NCBI RefSeq assembly: GCF_003337735.1
Contig: NZ_QPJY01000002.1
Coordinates: 124,001 to 188,000 of the forward strand
Direction of reading: 5' to 3'
Length of the DNA stretch: 64,000 bases
From: Thioalbus denitrificans
GTDB taxonomy: Bacteria > Pseudomonadota > Gammaproteobacteria > DSM-26407
The translations under genes and the position numbers were made by a program. Positions 17,922-26,297 of this stretch are shown one piece after another. The notes under the pieces were generated by a model, which saw only the letters and a program-made list of their open reading frames with translations, did not search any database and was not told the DNA's origin. Positions within the stretch are counted from its first letter, which is position 1; each line of letters opens with the position of its first letter.

Positions 17922-20378
17922 TCAGCACTTCCCCTTCGCGGCCTTGGCCGGCGGGCAGGAGCCGCCGCCGCCCGTGTCACCGCCGCCGTCGCTCGCTCCG
18001 CCGGAGCCCGCGCTCTTGCCCCGGCTCTTGGCCTGGACGTCGGCGGTGGCGGTACCGGTTTCGGCGTCGTCATCGGTGACGGTGAGCTCAACCGGGTAGG
18101 TGCCGGCCGCGGAATAGGTGTGGCCGGCCGTCAAGCCGCTGCCGCCGCTACCGTCGCCGAAGTCCCAGGCGTAGCCCGTGATGGTGCCGTCGTCGCTGGA
18201 GCCGGAGGCGTCGAAGCTGCAGGCGAGCCGGTCGCAGGCGTAGGTGAAGGCGGCGCTGGGCGGCATGCCTCCCGGGGGCGCGCTCACCGTCACCGGCTGG
18301 CTGGTGCTGTCCGTGGCGTCCCCGTCGTCGGTCACCGTCAGGGTGACGGTGTAGGTGCCCGCCGTCCCATAGCTGTGGGACGGGTTGCGGACGCCCGAAG
18401 TGCCGCCGTCGCCGAAATTCCAGCTCCACGCCACCACGGTGCCGTCGTCGTCCCCGCTCTGGTCGGTGAACTGCACGTCGAGGTTGTCCGGGCTCCAGGT
18501 GAAGGCAGCGGTGGGCGGCAGGTTCGCCGCGCCGATGGCGGCGACCGCCTGGTCGGCCCGGACGAGACCGTGGCCGCTGTCGGGGTCGTAGCCGGCGGCC
18601 AGCATGTCGATGGCGGTGGACTCCAGCGCGGCCTGCACGGCATCCGGGGAGGCCGTGGGTCTTGCCTCGAGCATCAGCGCGGCGACGCCGGCGGCGTGGG
18701 GGGCCGCGGCCGAGGTGCCGGAGAAGTCCGGGGTGCCGTCGCCGTCGCGATCGCTGCCGGGGTAGAAAAAGGTGGTGTTGACGCCGTCCGGCGCGACGAC
18801 GGCTGGCTGCATGCGTACCTCGGGCGCCGCCAGGCGCGTGCCGTCCGCCGCGAACAGGATGGGCGTGCCGCCGGCCGAGGAGAAGGACTCGAGCAGGGGC
18901 GGGCTGACGCCGAACTCCGGGGTGTTCCGGTAGTAGGCCGCGCCGACCGCCACGGCACCCGCTGCGTTGGCGTGGCCGTAGAGCGAGCCGCTGTGGGTGG
19001 CGTACGCGTCGATGGCGGCGCTGCCGAACAGCACCGTTTTCATCAGGCCCGGCTCGGCGCCGTCCCACAGCGCGATGACGAGCTTGAACACCGGCGGGCT
19101 GGTGGGCGCGAAGAGTCCGTCGTTGCAGAACTGCAGGATCTCGACCGGCTCGCCGGTGGGGATGTTCTCGTGGGCGTCCCAGGCGACGATGAGCGTCTCT
19201 GTGGAATCCAGCAGCCAGACATCGAGGTCGTTCTGGGTGCCGGTGCCCGCGGCGGCCGAGCCGAAGGGCGAGTCCCACTGCACCGAGAAGATGGCGCACT
19301 GCCCGGCGGGAATGGTGTGCTCCTGCGTCGTGTCCCGGAACGGGCCGGGGTCGAAGTCGTGCATGTAGCCGGCCGGCCAGAGCACGCCGCCGATGTCGAT
19401 GTAGAGCATCTCGCCGCTGTTGACGAAGCCGTGCTCGTAGCTGTCGCGGGCCTGGTTGCCGGCCGCCGAGAAGTAGGCGACCCCGTCGCCCTTCACCTGG
19501 TCGATGGCCTGGGCGATCACCCCGTCCATGAACATGGGCTCGCCGAGGTAGATGACATCGTCGACGATCACGCCGGCGCCTGCGTCGGCGAGCGCCAGGA
19601 TGCCGTTGGCGAAGCCGGCGAAGCCGTTGAAGGCGGTGTGGAAGGCGAGCGCCGCGCCGGGTGCCACGTCATGGACGATCTGCAGCATGGCGCGCCCCTC
19701 GTCGGTGCAGGGGGCCGGGTAGACGGCATCTCCGCAGTTGGCGCTGTCGTCGATTACCTGGACGCCGGTCGGCAGATCGTTGCCGGCCACGTCTGCGGCC
19801 GCGCCGCCGAGGTGATCGTAGCTGTCTGAGAGCACGCCCACCTTGACCCCGGCGCCGCTGACGCCGTACAGGGTGCGCGCGATATCGGAGCGTTGCGCCA
19901 GGTCGCCCTGGCTGGTCACGCTGCCGGCGTTCGTCAGCGGAATGGAGGCGGAGAGGGCGCGTAGGTTGCCGAGCGCCGCCGCCTGACGGACCACCCCGAT
20001 GGGCAGCCAGCCGGATACGGTATCGCCGAACGCGGAGCCCCGCTGCAGCCCGAGCCGGTCCAGATCCGCCAGCAGGGCTTCGGCGTCCCCGGCGGCGCGC
20101 GCATCCACCAGGACCCGGCCCCGGCTGACGCGTATGAAATGGTTGCGGGAGTGGAAGGGAACGGTCGGTGCCGCCCGCCGGTGCTGCAGGAACTCGAGAT
20201 AGAGCCTGGACAGGGTGCCGTCGAGCCTTGCGAGGGCGCCGCCCGGCTTCAGGGCATGCAAGCCCGGGTGGGTGTCCGGCAGCCGGGCCTCGAGGCCGAG
20301 CGCGATCGGCGCGGTCAGCGCGAGCACCACCAGCAGCAGGATCTTCAGCGGGGTAAAGGGGCCGGCATTCGGTTTCAT
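17922..20378 (-). CDS. Secreted S8-like serine peptidase with two PKD domains and Gly/Cys tail
   Basis: 818 residues from MKPNAGPFTP (GAGGGA upstream), with a signal sequence LKILLLVVLALTAPIALG. The catalytic domain has VGVLSDSYDHLG (Asp), YFSAAGNQA (oxyanion Asn) and GTSAAAPHAAGVAAL (Ser). Where subtilisins have HGTxVAG the protein reads TDEGRAMLQIVHDVAPGA, so Glu stands at the His position, as in sedolisins. Two PKD domains follow (WSWNFGDGGTSG; YAWDFGDGSGG), each ending in an xxYPV/YTVTLTV strand. The tail is Gly/Ser-rich and ends CPPAKAAKGKC. An in-frame start 30 nt upstream is less likely. Probably an extracellular protease for protein scavenging. Confidence 0.8.
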   Translation of the reverse strand: MKPNAGPFTPLKILLLVVLALTAPIALGLEARLPDTHPGLHALKPGGALARLDGTLSRLYLEFLQHRRAAPTVPFHSRNHFIRVSRGRVLVDARAAGDAEALLADLDRLGLQRGSAFGDTVSGWLPIGVVRQAAALGNLRALSASIPLTNAGSVTSQGDLAQRSDIARTLYGVSGAGVKVGVLSDSYDHLGGAAADVAGNDLPTGVQVIDDSANCGDAVYPAPCTDEGRAMLQIVHDVAPGAALAFHTAFNGFAGFANGILALADAGAGVIVDDVIYLGEPMFMDGVIAQAIDQVKGDGVAYFSAAGNQARDSYEHGFVNSGEMLYIDIGGVLWPAGYMHDFDPGPFRDTTQEHTIPAGQCAIFSVQWDSPFGSAAAGTGTQNDLDVWLLDSTETLIVAWDAHENIPTGEPVEILQFCNDGLFAPTSPPVFKLVIALWDGAEPGLMKTVLFGSAAIDAYATHSGSLYGHANAAGAVAVGAAYYRNTPEFGVSPPLLESFSSAGGTPILFAADGTRLAAPEVRMQPAVVAPDGVNTTFFYPGSDRDGDGTPDFSGTSAAAPHAAGVAALMLEARPTASPDAVQAALESTAIDMLAAGYDPDSGHGLVRADQAVAAIGAANLPPTAAFTWSPDNLDVQFTDQSGDDDGTVVAWSWNFGDGGTSGVRNPSHSYGTAGTYTVTLTVTDDGDATDSTSQPVTVSAPPGGMPPSAAFTYACDRLACSFDASGSSDDGTITGYAWDFGDGSGGSGLTAGHTYSAAGTYPVELTVTDDDAETGTATADVQAKSRGKSAGSGGASDGGGDTGGGGSCPPAKAAKGKC

Positions 20379-20729
20379 GGAAGCGTCCCTCTTGATCGCC
20401 ATAATCAATAGCTTAGCTTGCTTGCGGGGCCTGGGGAGCGAATTGCGGATATTTGTACCCGGACTCCCCGCACCGCTCCAGGCGGGTGCCTCTTCCGGCG
20501 CTTCAAGATGGTCGTGCAGGACACTGTTCGGGCGGGACTTTCTCTTCTCGGAAGCGGATTACTCCCGGCGCTCCGGGTCCCCGGCTCTTCGTCTTGCCTG
20601 TCTGGCAAGCATTGAACCCGTGGCGGGAACTTCAGGGCGGGCACAGTGAAATACGCAAGACTCCGCATGGTTTCCTGCACGGAGTCAGCCGCCAGGACGG
20701 CCGCGGTGGGGGCCGCCCGGGCGACGATT
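20379..20729. other. Intergenic region without a supported gene
   Basis: 351 nt between the subtilase start and the SIMPL gene stop, both on the minus strand. Short frames occur on both strands but none has a ribosome site or domain. The promoter of the subtilase should lie at the left end. No hairpin with a T-run was seen. Confidence 0.5.
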
Positions 20730-21464
20730 TCAATCCTGCAGCAGATACTGGATGGTGGAAACCACCCGCACCGTCTTCATCACCTGCCGCGACTCCATCA
20801 TCCCCGGCGTGTCGTCCCGGGGCAGGATCTGGAACAGTCCCTGGTTCGCGGTGCGGATGCCGCCGAGGGCGCTGCCGGAATCCTCGGCGAACTGCCGGGC
20901 CGCGGCACGGGCGTTGCGGGTGGCCTCGGCGATCATTTCCGGCTTGAGATCGTTGAGGCGGGTGAAGAGATAGAAGGGGCCGCTGCCGGAGGGGCCCATC
21001 TCGCTGCTGAGGACGACGCCGGCATCCACCAGCACGTCGAGCTTCTGGCTGGCCTGGATGATGCGGTCCACATCATCGGTGCGGACCATGAGCGTCTGGG
21101 CGACGATGAAGCGGCTCTCCACGGGGCCGGAGCGGTAGGCCTGGGCGAGGAGGTCGGTGACCTCCACGCTCTGGAGCTCCACCGCCTCACGGGGGATGCC
21201 GGCATCGGCGAGGAAGGCGAGGACGGCGGCGGCGTCGCTGCGCAGCTTCTCCTGCACCTGGGTGAGGTCGTTGCCGGTGGCCACGAAGCGCATGGGCCAG
21301 AGGGCCAGGTCCGCCTTGACGATGCGCTCGGCGAAACCCTTGACGGTCACATGACGGTCGGCCTGCCGGCCCTCGAGGAAGCCCTGCCCGACGAACCAGC
21401 CGCCCAGCGCGATGCCCGCGGCCAGCACCAGGGCGGCCCCCCACCACGTCCCCTTGCTGTTCAT
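20730..21464 (-). CDS. SIMPL (DUF541) domain protein, membrane-anchored
   Basis: 244 residues. One N-terminal hydrophobic helix (WWGAALVLAAGIALGGWFVG) anchors or exports the protein, followed by the SIMPL domain. Family features seen: VTVKGFAERIVKADLALWPM at the domain start and the ARAAARQFAEDSG helix near the end. Relatives such as YggE, BP26 and Omp28 are periplasmic or outer-membrane proteins linked to oxidative stress; the biochemical role is not established. The gene stands alone, divergent from the NDUFA9-like gene. Confidence 0.85.
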   Translation of the reverse strand: MNSKGTWWGAALVLAAGIALGGWFVGQGFLEGRQADRHVTVKGFAERIVKADLALWPMRFVATGNDLTQVQEKLRSDAAAVLAFLADAGIPREAVELQSVEVTDLLAQAYRSGPVESRFIVAQTLMVRTDDVDRIIQASQKLDVLVDAGVVLSSEMGPSGSGPFYLFTRLNDLKPEMIAEATRNARAAARQFAEDSGSALGGIRTANQGLFQILPRDDTPGMMESRQVMKTVRVVSTIQYLLQD

Positions 21465-21710
21465 CGAAGCCCTCCCCGGGCAAGAGATACGGTAATCCTA
21501 GCCCCCGCCATCCCTCTGCGCCAGGGGTTGTCCAAGGCGCAGCATCGGTACACGGCAATAACTTGACAATAGCAGTACATTAACCCACTATCAGACTCAA
21601 GTAATAGGCCTGTAAGAGACAGGAACGACAAGAAATACCCGCCTATTCAGGCAATTTATGTCGACGGCGTGAGGATGCGCGACCAGACGGCCGCACCCTT
21701 CATGATAACA

Positions 21711-21725
21711 GTACAAACGATGTAC
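21711..21725. promoter_or_regulatory. GTACA-N5-TGTAC inverted repeat upstream of the NDUFA9-like gene
   Basis: The perfect 5-bp arms GTACA/TGTAC lie 52 nt before the start codon and run on into ACATATGT (21723-21730), another palindrome. GTACA recurs at about 21548 and 21573 in the same 312-nt divergent region, and TTGACA occurs at 21563-21568. This is consistent with a regulator-binding region shared by the two divergent genes. No matching regulator gene is adjacent. Confidence 0.35.
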
Positions 21726-21776
21726 ATATGTGAGACCCCGCCCGGGCCCGGGCGGCACCCTGCAGGAGTGAGCGTC

Positions 21777-22745
21777 ATGCGCGTAGCGGTCATCGGCGGA
21801 ACCGGATTCGTGGGCAGCTACCTGGTGGATGCCCTCCTGGCCCATGGGCATACCCCGGTGCTGATGGTGCGCCCGGGCAGCGGCGGCAGGTTGCGCCGGC
21901 CCGACTCGGTCTACCAGGTGCCCGGCCGTGTGGAGGATGACGACGCGCTGCGCCGCTGCCTCGAGGGCGTCGACGCCGCCGTCTACAACATCGGCATCCT
22001 GCGCGAGCAACCGCGCCGGGGCATCACCTTCACCGCCCTGCACGAGGAGGGCGCTCGGCGAGCCATCGACACGGCCGGGGAAATGGGCGTGAAGCGCTTC
22101 CTGCTGATGAGCGCCAACGGCGTGCGCCCGGACGGCACACCCTACCAGCGTACCAAGTTCGCCGCCGAGGAGTACCTGCGCGCCAGCGGCCTCGAGTGGA
22201 CCATTTTCCGGCCCTCGCTCATCTTCGGCGACCCGCGCGGGCAGATGGAGTTCTGCTCCATGCTGCGGGAGCAGATGATCCGCCCGCCCATCCCGGCGCC
22301 GCTCTTCTACGAGGGCCTGCTTCCGCTGGATGCCGGCGGCTTCTCCTTCACCCCGGTCCTTGTACGGGACGTTGCCGAGGCATTCGCGCTCTCCCTGGAA
22401 CGGCCGGAGACGGTGGGTGAAGTGCTGCACCTGGGCGGGCCGGTGGAGATCAGCTGGCGTGGCATCATCCGCACCCTCGCCGGGATCGGGGGGCGGCGCA
22501 AGCTGGCTCTGCCGGCGCCCGCCGGGGTGGTGCGGCGGGTGGCCGCGCTGATGGAACCGCTGGGGGTCTTCCCCGTGACCGCCGACCAGGTGCGCATGCT
22601 CACCGAGGGCAACAGCTGCGACGGCCGGCCCGCCTTCGAACTTCTCGGCATCACCCCGACCCCGTTCGGCCCCGACGCCCTGGGCTATCTCCAGTCGGTC
22701 CAGGGCGCCCGCGCGCAGGCCCGTGCGGCGGGTCAGGGGAGCTGA
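21777..22745 (+). CDS. NAD(P)-binding protein, complex I NDUFA9-like / atypical SDR
   Basis: 322 residues; AGGAGTG precedes the ATG. The N-terminal nucleotide-binding loop VIGGTGFVGSYLVDALL marks an atypical short-chain dehydrogenase. FLLMSANGV and PYQRTKFAAEEYLRASGLEW, then TIFRPSLIFGDP, are typical of NDUFA9-like/YbjT-type proteins. The usual YxxxK active site is degenerate (PYQRTKF contains Y..TK). In bacteria such proteins are proposed to act in ubiquinone biosynthesis or as NADPH sensors. No neighbouring gene clarifies the job. Confidence 0.8.
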   Translation: MRVAVIGGTGFVGSYLVDALLAHGHTPVLMVRPGSGGRLRRPDSVYQVPGRVEDDDALRRCLEGVDAAVYNIGILREQPRRGITFTALHEEGARRAIDTAGEMGVKRFLLMSANGVRPDGTPYQRTKFAAEEYLRASGLEWTIFRPSLIFGDPRGQMEFCSMLREQMIRPPIPAPLFYEGLLPLDAGGFSFTPVLVRDVAEAFALSLERPETVGEVLHLGGPVEISWRGIIRTLAGIGGRRKLALPAPAGVVRRVAALMEPLGVFPVTADQVRMLTEGNSCDGRPAFELLGITPTPFGPDALGYLQSVQGARAQARAAGQGS

Positions 22746-22991
22746 ACCGAAGCGAATCCCCGACTGCTTCGACGCCGGGAACGCCGGGAATCCAAAGCCC
22801 CGGGTGTGACGGTATCGTGGCGGCAGATACCGATTGCGCCACCTGATGCCGCCCCTGCGCCTCCGGAATCGCCGCACAACGGCGTCCTGTCGCACCATTC
22901 CCGGCGGGTTCCGCGGAATCCCGGCGGCTATCCCTCCCCCGGCCCGATTGGGGCATAATCGAACGTTTCATCCCCTCATCCCGTATGGGGT

Positions 22992-23045
22992 GCTGACGAA
23001 CCGGTCGTCAGCGTTCTAGACTTGAGTATTGGAACATTCGAATGT
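22992..23045 (+). promoter_or_regulatory. Stem-loop and palindrome upstream of nadA
   Basis: An 8-bp perfect inverted repeat GCTGACGA-accgg-TCGTCAGC (22992-23012) and a perfect 12-bp palindrome ACATTCGAATGT (23034-23045) lie within 100 nt of the nadA start. The rest of the 344-nt gap before nadA shows no gene. Either element could be an operator or leader structure. They do not match NAD-regulator motifs that I recognise. Confidence 0.35.
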
Positions 23046-23089
23046 GCGGGCCAGGCGAGGTGGTCCGCTCCATGTGCCGGAGGAATTTG

Positions 23090-24172
23090 ATGGACAGAGC
23101 CTTTGACGTGCCGCACCGGCTCGAGGCCGATATCCGTGCCCGTGCCGCGCAGGCGCCGCGGCCCGCGCCGCTGTCGCCGGAACGGCGCGAAGAGGTTATC
23201 GAGCGGATCAAGCGACTGCTGAAGGAGCGTGACGCGGTCCTCGTGGCCCACTACTACGTGGACGAGGAGCTGCAGATGCTGGCCGAGGAGACCGGCGGCC
23301 ACGTGGCCGACTCCCTGGAGATGGCCAACTTCGGCAGCCGGCACCCGGCCACCACCCTGGTGGTCATCGGCGTGCGCTTCATGGGCGAGACGGCCAAGAT
23401 CCTCAATCCCGAGAAACGGGTGCTGATGCCCGATCTCGATGCCAGCTGCTCGCTGGACCTGGGCTGCCCGGCGGACGAGTTCACCGCCTTCTGCGACGAG
23501 CACCCGGACCGCACCTCGGTGGTCTACGCCAACACCAGCGCCGCGGTCAAGGCCCGCACCGACTGGGTGGTCACCTCCAGCAACGGCCTGCAGATCGTCC
23601 GCCACCTGAAGGAGCGGGGCGAGAAGATCATCTGGGCGCCGGACAAGCACCTCGGACACTACATCCAGCGCGAGACCGGCGCCGACATGCTGCTCTGGGA
23701 CGGCGCCTGCATCGTCCACGAGGAGTTCCGTGCCGACGCCCTCAAGAAACTCATCGACGAGAACCCCAATGCCGAGGTCCTGGTGCACCCGGAATCGCCC
23801 GAGGCGGTCATCGAGCTGGCCGACGTGGTGGGCTCCACCAGCCGCCTCATCAAGGCGGTGCGCGAGTCGGATGCCGACGCCTTCATCGTGGCCACCGACT
23901 TCGGCATCTTCCACAAGATGCGCGAGGCGGCGCCCCACAAGCGCTTCCTGGTGGCGCCGACGGGCGGTGAGGGCGGCACCTGCATCAGCTGCGCCCACTG
24001 CCCGTGGATGGCCATGAACGGGCTGGAGAACCTGGCCGATGTGCTCGAGAGCGGGCGCAACGAGATCCTCATCGACGAGGATATCCGCCGGAAGGCCTAC
24101 CAGTCGGTGAAACGGATGCTGGACTTCTCCCGCGATCACGGGCTGGTGGGCGGCCCGGCGAAGTGCGACTGA
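23090..24172 (+). CDS. nadA: Quinolinate synthase A (NadA)
   Basis: Condenses iminoaspartate and dihydroxyacetone phosphate to quinolinate, the entry to NAD synthesis; a [4Fe-4S] enzyme of the cytosol. 360 residues from [10 protein letters not shown], with GGAGGA six nt upstream. The motifs [33 protein letters not shown]-like ([14 protein letters not shown]), CSLDLGCP and [13 protein letters not shown] are all present, providing the three cluster cysteines. It stands alone; nadB and nadC are not in the window. Confidence 0.97.
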   Translation: MDRAFDVPHRLEADIRARAAQAPRPAPLSPERREEVIERIKRLLKERDAVLVAHYYVDEELQMLAEETGGHVADSLEMANFGSRHPATTLVVIGVRFMGETAKILNPEKRVLMPDLDASCSLDLGCPADEFTAFCDEHPDRTSVVYANTSAAVKARTDWVVTSSNGLQIVRHLKERGEKIIWAPDKHLGHYIQRETGADMLLWDGACIVHEEFRADALKKLIDENPNAEVLVHPESPEAVIELADVVGSTSRLIKAVRESDADAFIVATDFGIFHKMREAAPHKRFLVAPTGGEGGTCISCAHCPWMAMNGLENLADVLESGRNEILIDEDIRRKAYQSVKRMLDFSRDHGLVGGPAKCD

Positions 24173-24187
24173 GGGTGGTGGGCACCG

Positions 24188-24841
24188 ATGGCAGGCAATC
24201 ATTTCAGTCCCGTGTTCAGCGAGTTGCCTGCGACGCTGGCCATCTTTCCGCTGCCCGGCGCCATTCTGCTCCCCCACGGCCAGTTGCCGCTGAACATCTT
24301 CGAACCGCGCTACCTCAACATGGTTCTCGACGCCCTCGGCCAGGGCCGGATGATCGGAATGATCCAGCCCGATCCCGCCGCCGGTGCGGATGAGGGCATT
24401 CACCGCATCGGCTGTGCCGGGCGCATCACCCGTTTCAACGAGACCGAGGACGGGCGCCTGCTGATTCTCCTCACCGGGGTATGCCGCTTCGAGGTGAGCG
24501 AGGAACTCGACCTGCTGCGGGGCTACCGGCGCGTGGTCCCCGACTGGCGCCGCTTCCGCGCCGATCTCGACGAGGCGGAACCGCCGATGGCCGAAATCGA
24601 GCCCCTCATGGTGGCCCTGACCCGCTACTGCGAGGAGAGCGGCCTGGAGGTGGAATGGGAGAAGCTGCGCGCCATGGATCCCGTCCGCCTGGTGAACTTC
24701 CTCGCCATCAACCTGCCCTTCGGGGTGGACGAGAAGCAGAGCCTGGTGGAGGCGGTGACCCCGGTGGAACGGGCCCGCCTGCTCACTGTCCTGGCCGAGT
24801 TCGGCGCCGCTGGCCGCGACAATGGCGGCGGCCTGCACTGA
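24188..24841 (+). CDS. Lon N-terminal-domain (LON substrate-binding) protein
   Basis: 217 residues, consisting only of the N-terminal domain of Lon: IFPLPGAILLPHGQLPLNIF, then EPRYLNMVLDAL, is the diagnostic start. There is no AAA or protease domain. Stand-alone LAN/LonN proteins are common in proteobacteria; their function is not established, though a role as adaptor has been proposed. It begins 15 nt after nadA and overlaps the next gene by 20 nt, so the three may be co-transcribed. Confidence 0.88.
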   Translation: MAGNHFSPVFSELPATLAIFPLPGAILLPHGQLPLNIFEPRYLNMVLDALGQGRMIGMIQPDPAAGADEGIHRIGCAGRITRFNETEDGRLLILLTGVCRFEVSEELDLLRGYRRVVPDWRRFRADLDEAEPPMAEIEPLMVALTRYCEESGLEVEWEKLRAMDPVRLVNFLAINLPFGVDEKQSLVEAVTPVERARLLTVLAEFGAAGRDNGGGLH

Positions 24842-25757
24842 ACCGGTGGCCGCTCACCCCTGCAATCCTTCCCGCCGTGCCTTCCTGACCGTTCTCGCCT
24901 CCGGCGCGGCGCTGGCGGCCTGCGGCGACTGGCGGGCGGGCAGGGGAACCCCGCGGGTGGGGCTCGCGCTGGGCGGCGGGGGCGCTCGCGGGCTGGCCCA
25001 TATCCCCTTCCTGGAACTGCTCGACGAGATGAAGGTGCGCCCCCACCGCATCGCCGGCACCAGCATCGGCGCGGTGCTTGGCACCCTCTACGCCGCCGGC
25101 CGCAGCGGACGCGAAATCAGGGAGTTGATGACCGGCCTGGTGGGCGACGGGCGGGGGGAGGGGCTGCTCCATGGCAGCTACCGCTGGATCGAGTACATCG
25201 ATCTGGCCATGGGCGGTGGCGGGCTGCTCGATACGGACGATTTTCTGCAATTTCTGCATGGAGCACTCCGTCACGACACCTTTGCCGAGCTCGCAATTCC
25301 GATGCGGGTCGTTGCCGCCGACCTCTGGAGCCGGGAGCCCGTCGTTTTCTCTTCGGGTGAGATGTTGCCGGCCCTCAAGGCGACCATTGCCCTGCCGGGA
25401 CTGTTCAAGCCGGTGCCGTACCGTGGGCATCTGCTGGTGGATGGCGGTGTCGTCAATCCTGTGCCCTGGGATCTGCTGGATGACTGTGATGTGGTGGTGG
25501 CGCTCGACGTTTCTGGCCAGAGAACCCACCAGCGGGGTGAAGTCCCGGGTGTCATCGAAAGCGTCTTTCTCAGCTTCCACGCCATGGAAGAGGCGCTGGT
25601 GGCGGAGAAGCTTCGCTGCAGCCGGCCCGACCTCTACATCAAGCCGCCCATCAAGGACATCCGGGTCATGGATTTCCAGCGGGCAGGGGAGATCTACGAC
25701 CAGGCAAAACCTGCCCTGCAGGAACTGCGCTGGGGATTGAAGCGGCTGCTGGGCTGA
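24822..25757 (+). CDS. RssA-like patatin phospholipase with Tat/lipoprotein signal
   Basis: 311 residues. The N-terminus SRRAFLTVLASGAALAAC combines a twin-arginine motif with a lipobox, so it is probably a lipid-anchored envelope protein. The patatin motifs follow at once: LGGGGARGLAHI (oxyanion), GTSIGAVLGTLYA (nucleophile Ser) and DGGVVNPVP (Asp). This makes it a compact RssA/YchK-type esterase. The start overlaps the preceding Lon-N gene, which points to translational coupling. It is the second patatin in the window and is unrelated in architecture to the large one at 13.5 kb. Confidence 0.85.
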   Translation: MAAACTEPVAAHPCNPSRRAFLTVLASGAALAACGDWRAGRGTPRVGLALGGGGARGLAHIPFLELLDEMKVRPHRIAGTSIGAVLGTLYAAGRSGREIRELMTGLVGDGRGEGLLHGSYRWIEYIDLAMGGGGLLDTDDFLQFLHGALRHDTFAELAIPMRVVAADLWSREPVVFSSGEMLPALKATIALPGLFKPVPYRGHLLVDGGVVNPVPWDLLDDCDVVVALDVSGQRTHQRGEVPGVIESVFLSFHAMEEALVAEKLRCSRPDLYIKPPIKDIRVMDFQRAGEIYDQAKPALQELRWGLKRLLG

Positions 25758-26096
25758 GTCCCGCCGCCAGCCAACGAGGGGGGGACGGCCGCCAGGGTCA
25801 GGGTACGCTGCGGCAGACTCGGGTCCGCTCTCCCTTTCACCGGGCCGTTTCCGGGAGGGGGGAATCGTGCCGGGGATGCTCCGTCCACCTGCGTTGATGA
25901 GCCCTGCGGCCGGAACGGAGCCCGCGAGAGCCTCGCCGATGCGATTGACCGTCCACCCCTGGGCATCGCCCGCGGCAGCGTCCCCGGATCCCAGTCGCAC
26001 CAGCGCTGTGCACCCATGCTGTTCCCGGCACCGTTCGGGGGCAGTGTGCGCTTCAACAAAAAATCGTAACTAACAGAATTGTTTGATATTTAAAGA
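25758..26096. other. Intergenic region with AT-rich upstream sequence
   Basis: No gene was found. The last 50 nt are strikingly AT-rich for this genome (26060-26096) and include AACA-gaat-TGTT (26072-26083), a possible activator site upstream of the sigma-54 promoter. Confidence 0.45.
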
Positions 26097-26113
26097 TTGG
26101 CATGGTGGCTGCA
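26097..26113 (+). promoter_or_regulatory. Sigma-54 (RpoN) promoter, -24/-12 type
   Basis: The sequence TTGGCATGGTGGCTGCA fits the consensus YTGGCACG-N4-TTGCW at 11 of 13 defined positions. It keeps the invariant GG (26099-26100) and GC (26111-26112) at the required spacing. An AT-rich tract lies directly upstream, as expected for IHF or activator binding. The predicted start site is near 26124. Confidence 0.65.
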
Positions 26114-26123
26114 TCTGTTCCTG

Positions 26124-26201
26124 TGCACGCATGTGCTGACTTCATTGTCATGGCTTGACCTCCTCGCTTCCTTGCCCGCCGCACCCCGGCGGGTTTTTTT
26201 T
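26124..26201 (+). ncRNA. Candidate sigma-54-dependent small RNA (about 78 nt)
   Basis: Begins about 12 nt after the -12 element and ends in a T-run. The predicted RNA has a 5' hairpin GCAC-GCAT-GTGC (26125-26136), a second hairpin TGAC-TTCATT-GTCA (26137-26150), an unpaired linker TGGCTTGACCTCCTCGCTTC containing the anti-Shine-Dalgarno string CCTCC, and a terminator. This layout is like Qrr- or Gly-type regulatory RNAs. A 18-codon frame at 26102-26158 overlaps the promoter and is therefore not the product. I do not recognise a known RNA family. It is convergent with the PEP-carboxykinase-like gene. Confidence 0.5.
26175..26201 (+). terminator. Strong intrinsic terminator
   Basis: Stem CCCGCCG (26175-26181) / CGGCGGG (26187-26193) with a 5-nt loop, followed by eight consecutive T. 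It works on the plus strand only. It could end both the candidate small RNA and any read-through from the patatin gene 418 nt upstream. Confidence 0.85.
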
Positions 26202-26297
26202 GCGGGAGACACGGGAGGCTGGGCATCGGGCCGTGCCGGAGGCGGTGGCCCCGGCCCGGCCGTCACCCACCGCGCCCGGATTCCGGGCGGGGGTTGG

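Noticed and set aside
17606-17928. Short frames on the minus strand near the collapsed two-component gene (MRFHRERKRA..., MLTPERRFLP...)
   Set aside because: They are not in the frame of the receiver and kinase fragments, and lack start signals and domains.
26102-26158. 18-codon frame MVAASVPVHACADFIVMA
   Set aside because: It starts within the sigma-54 promoter element and has no ribosome site; the transcript would begin after its start codon.
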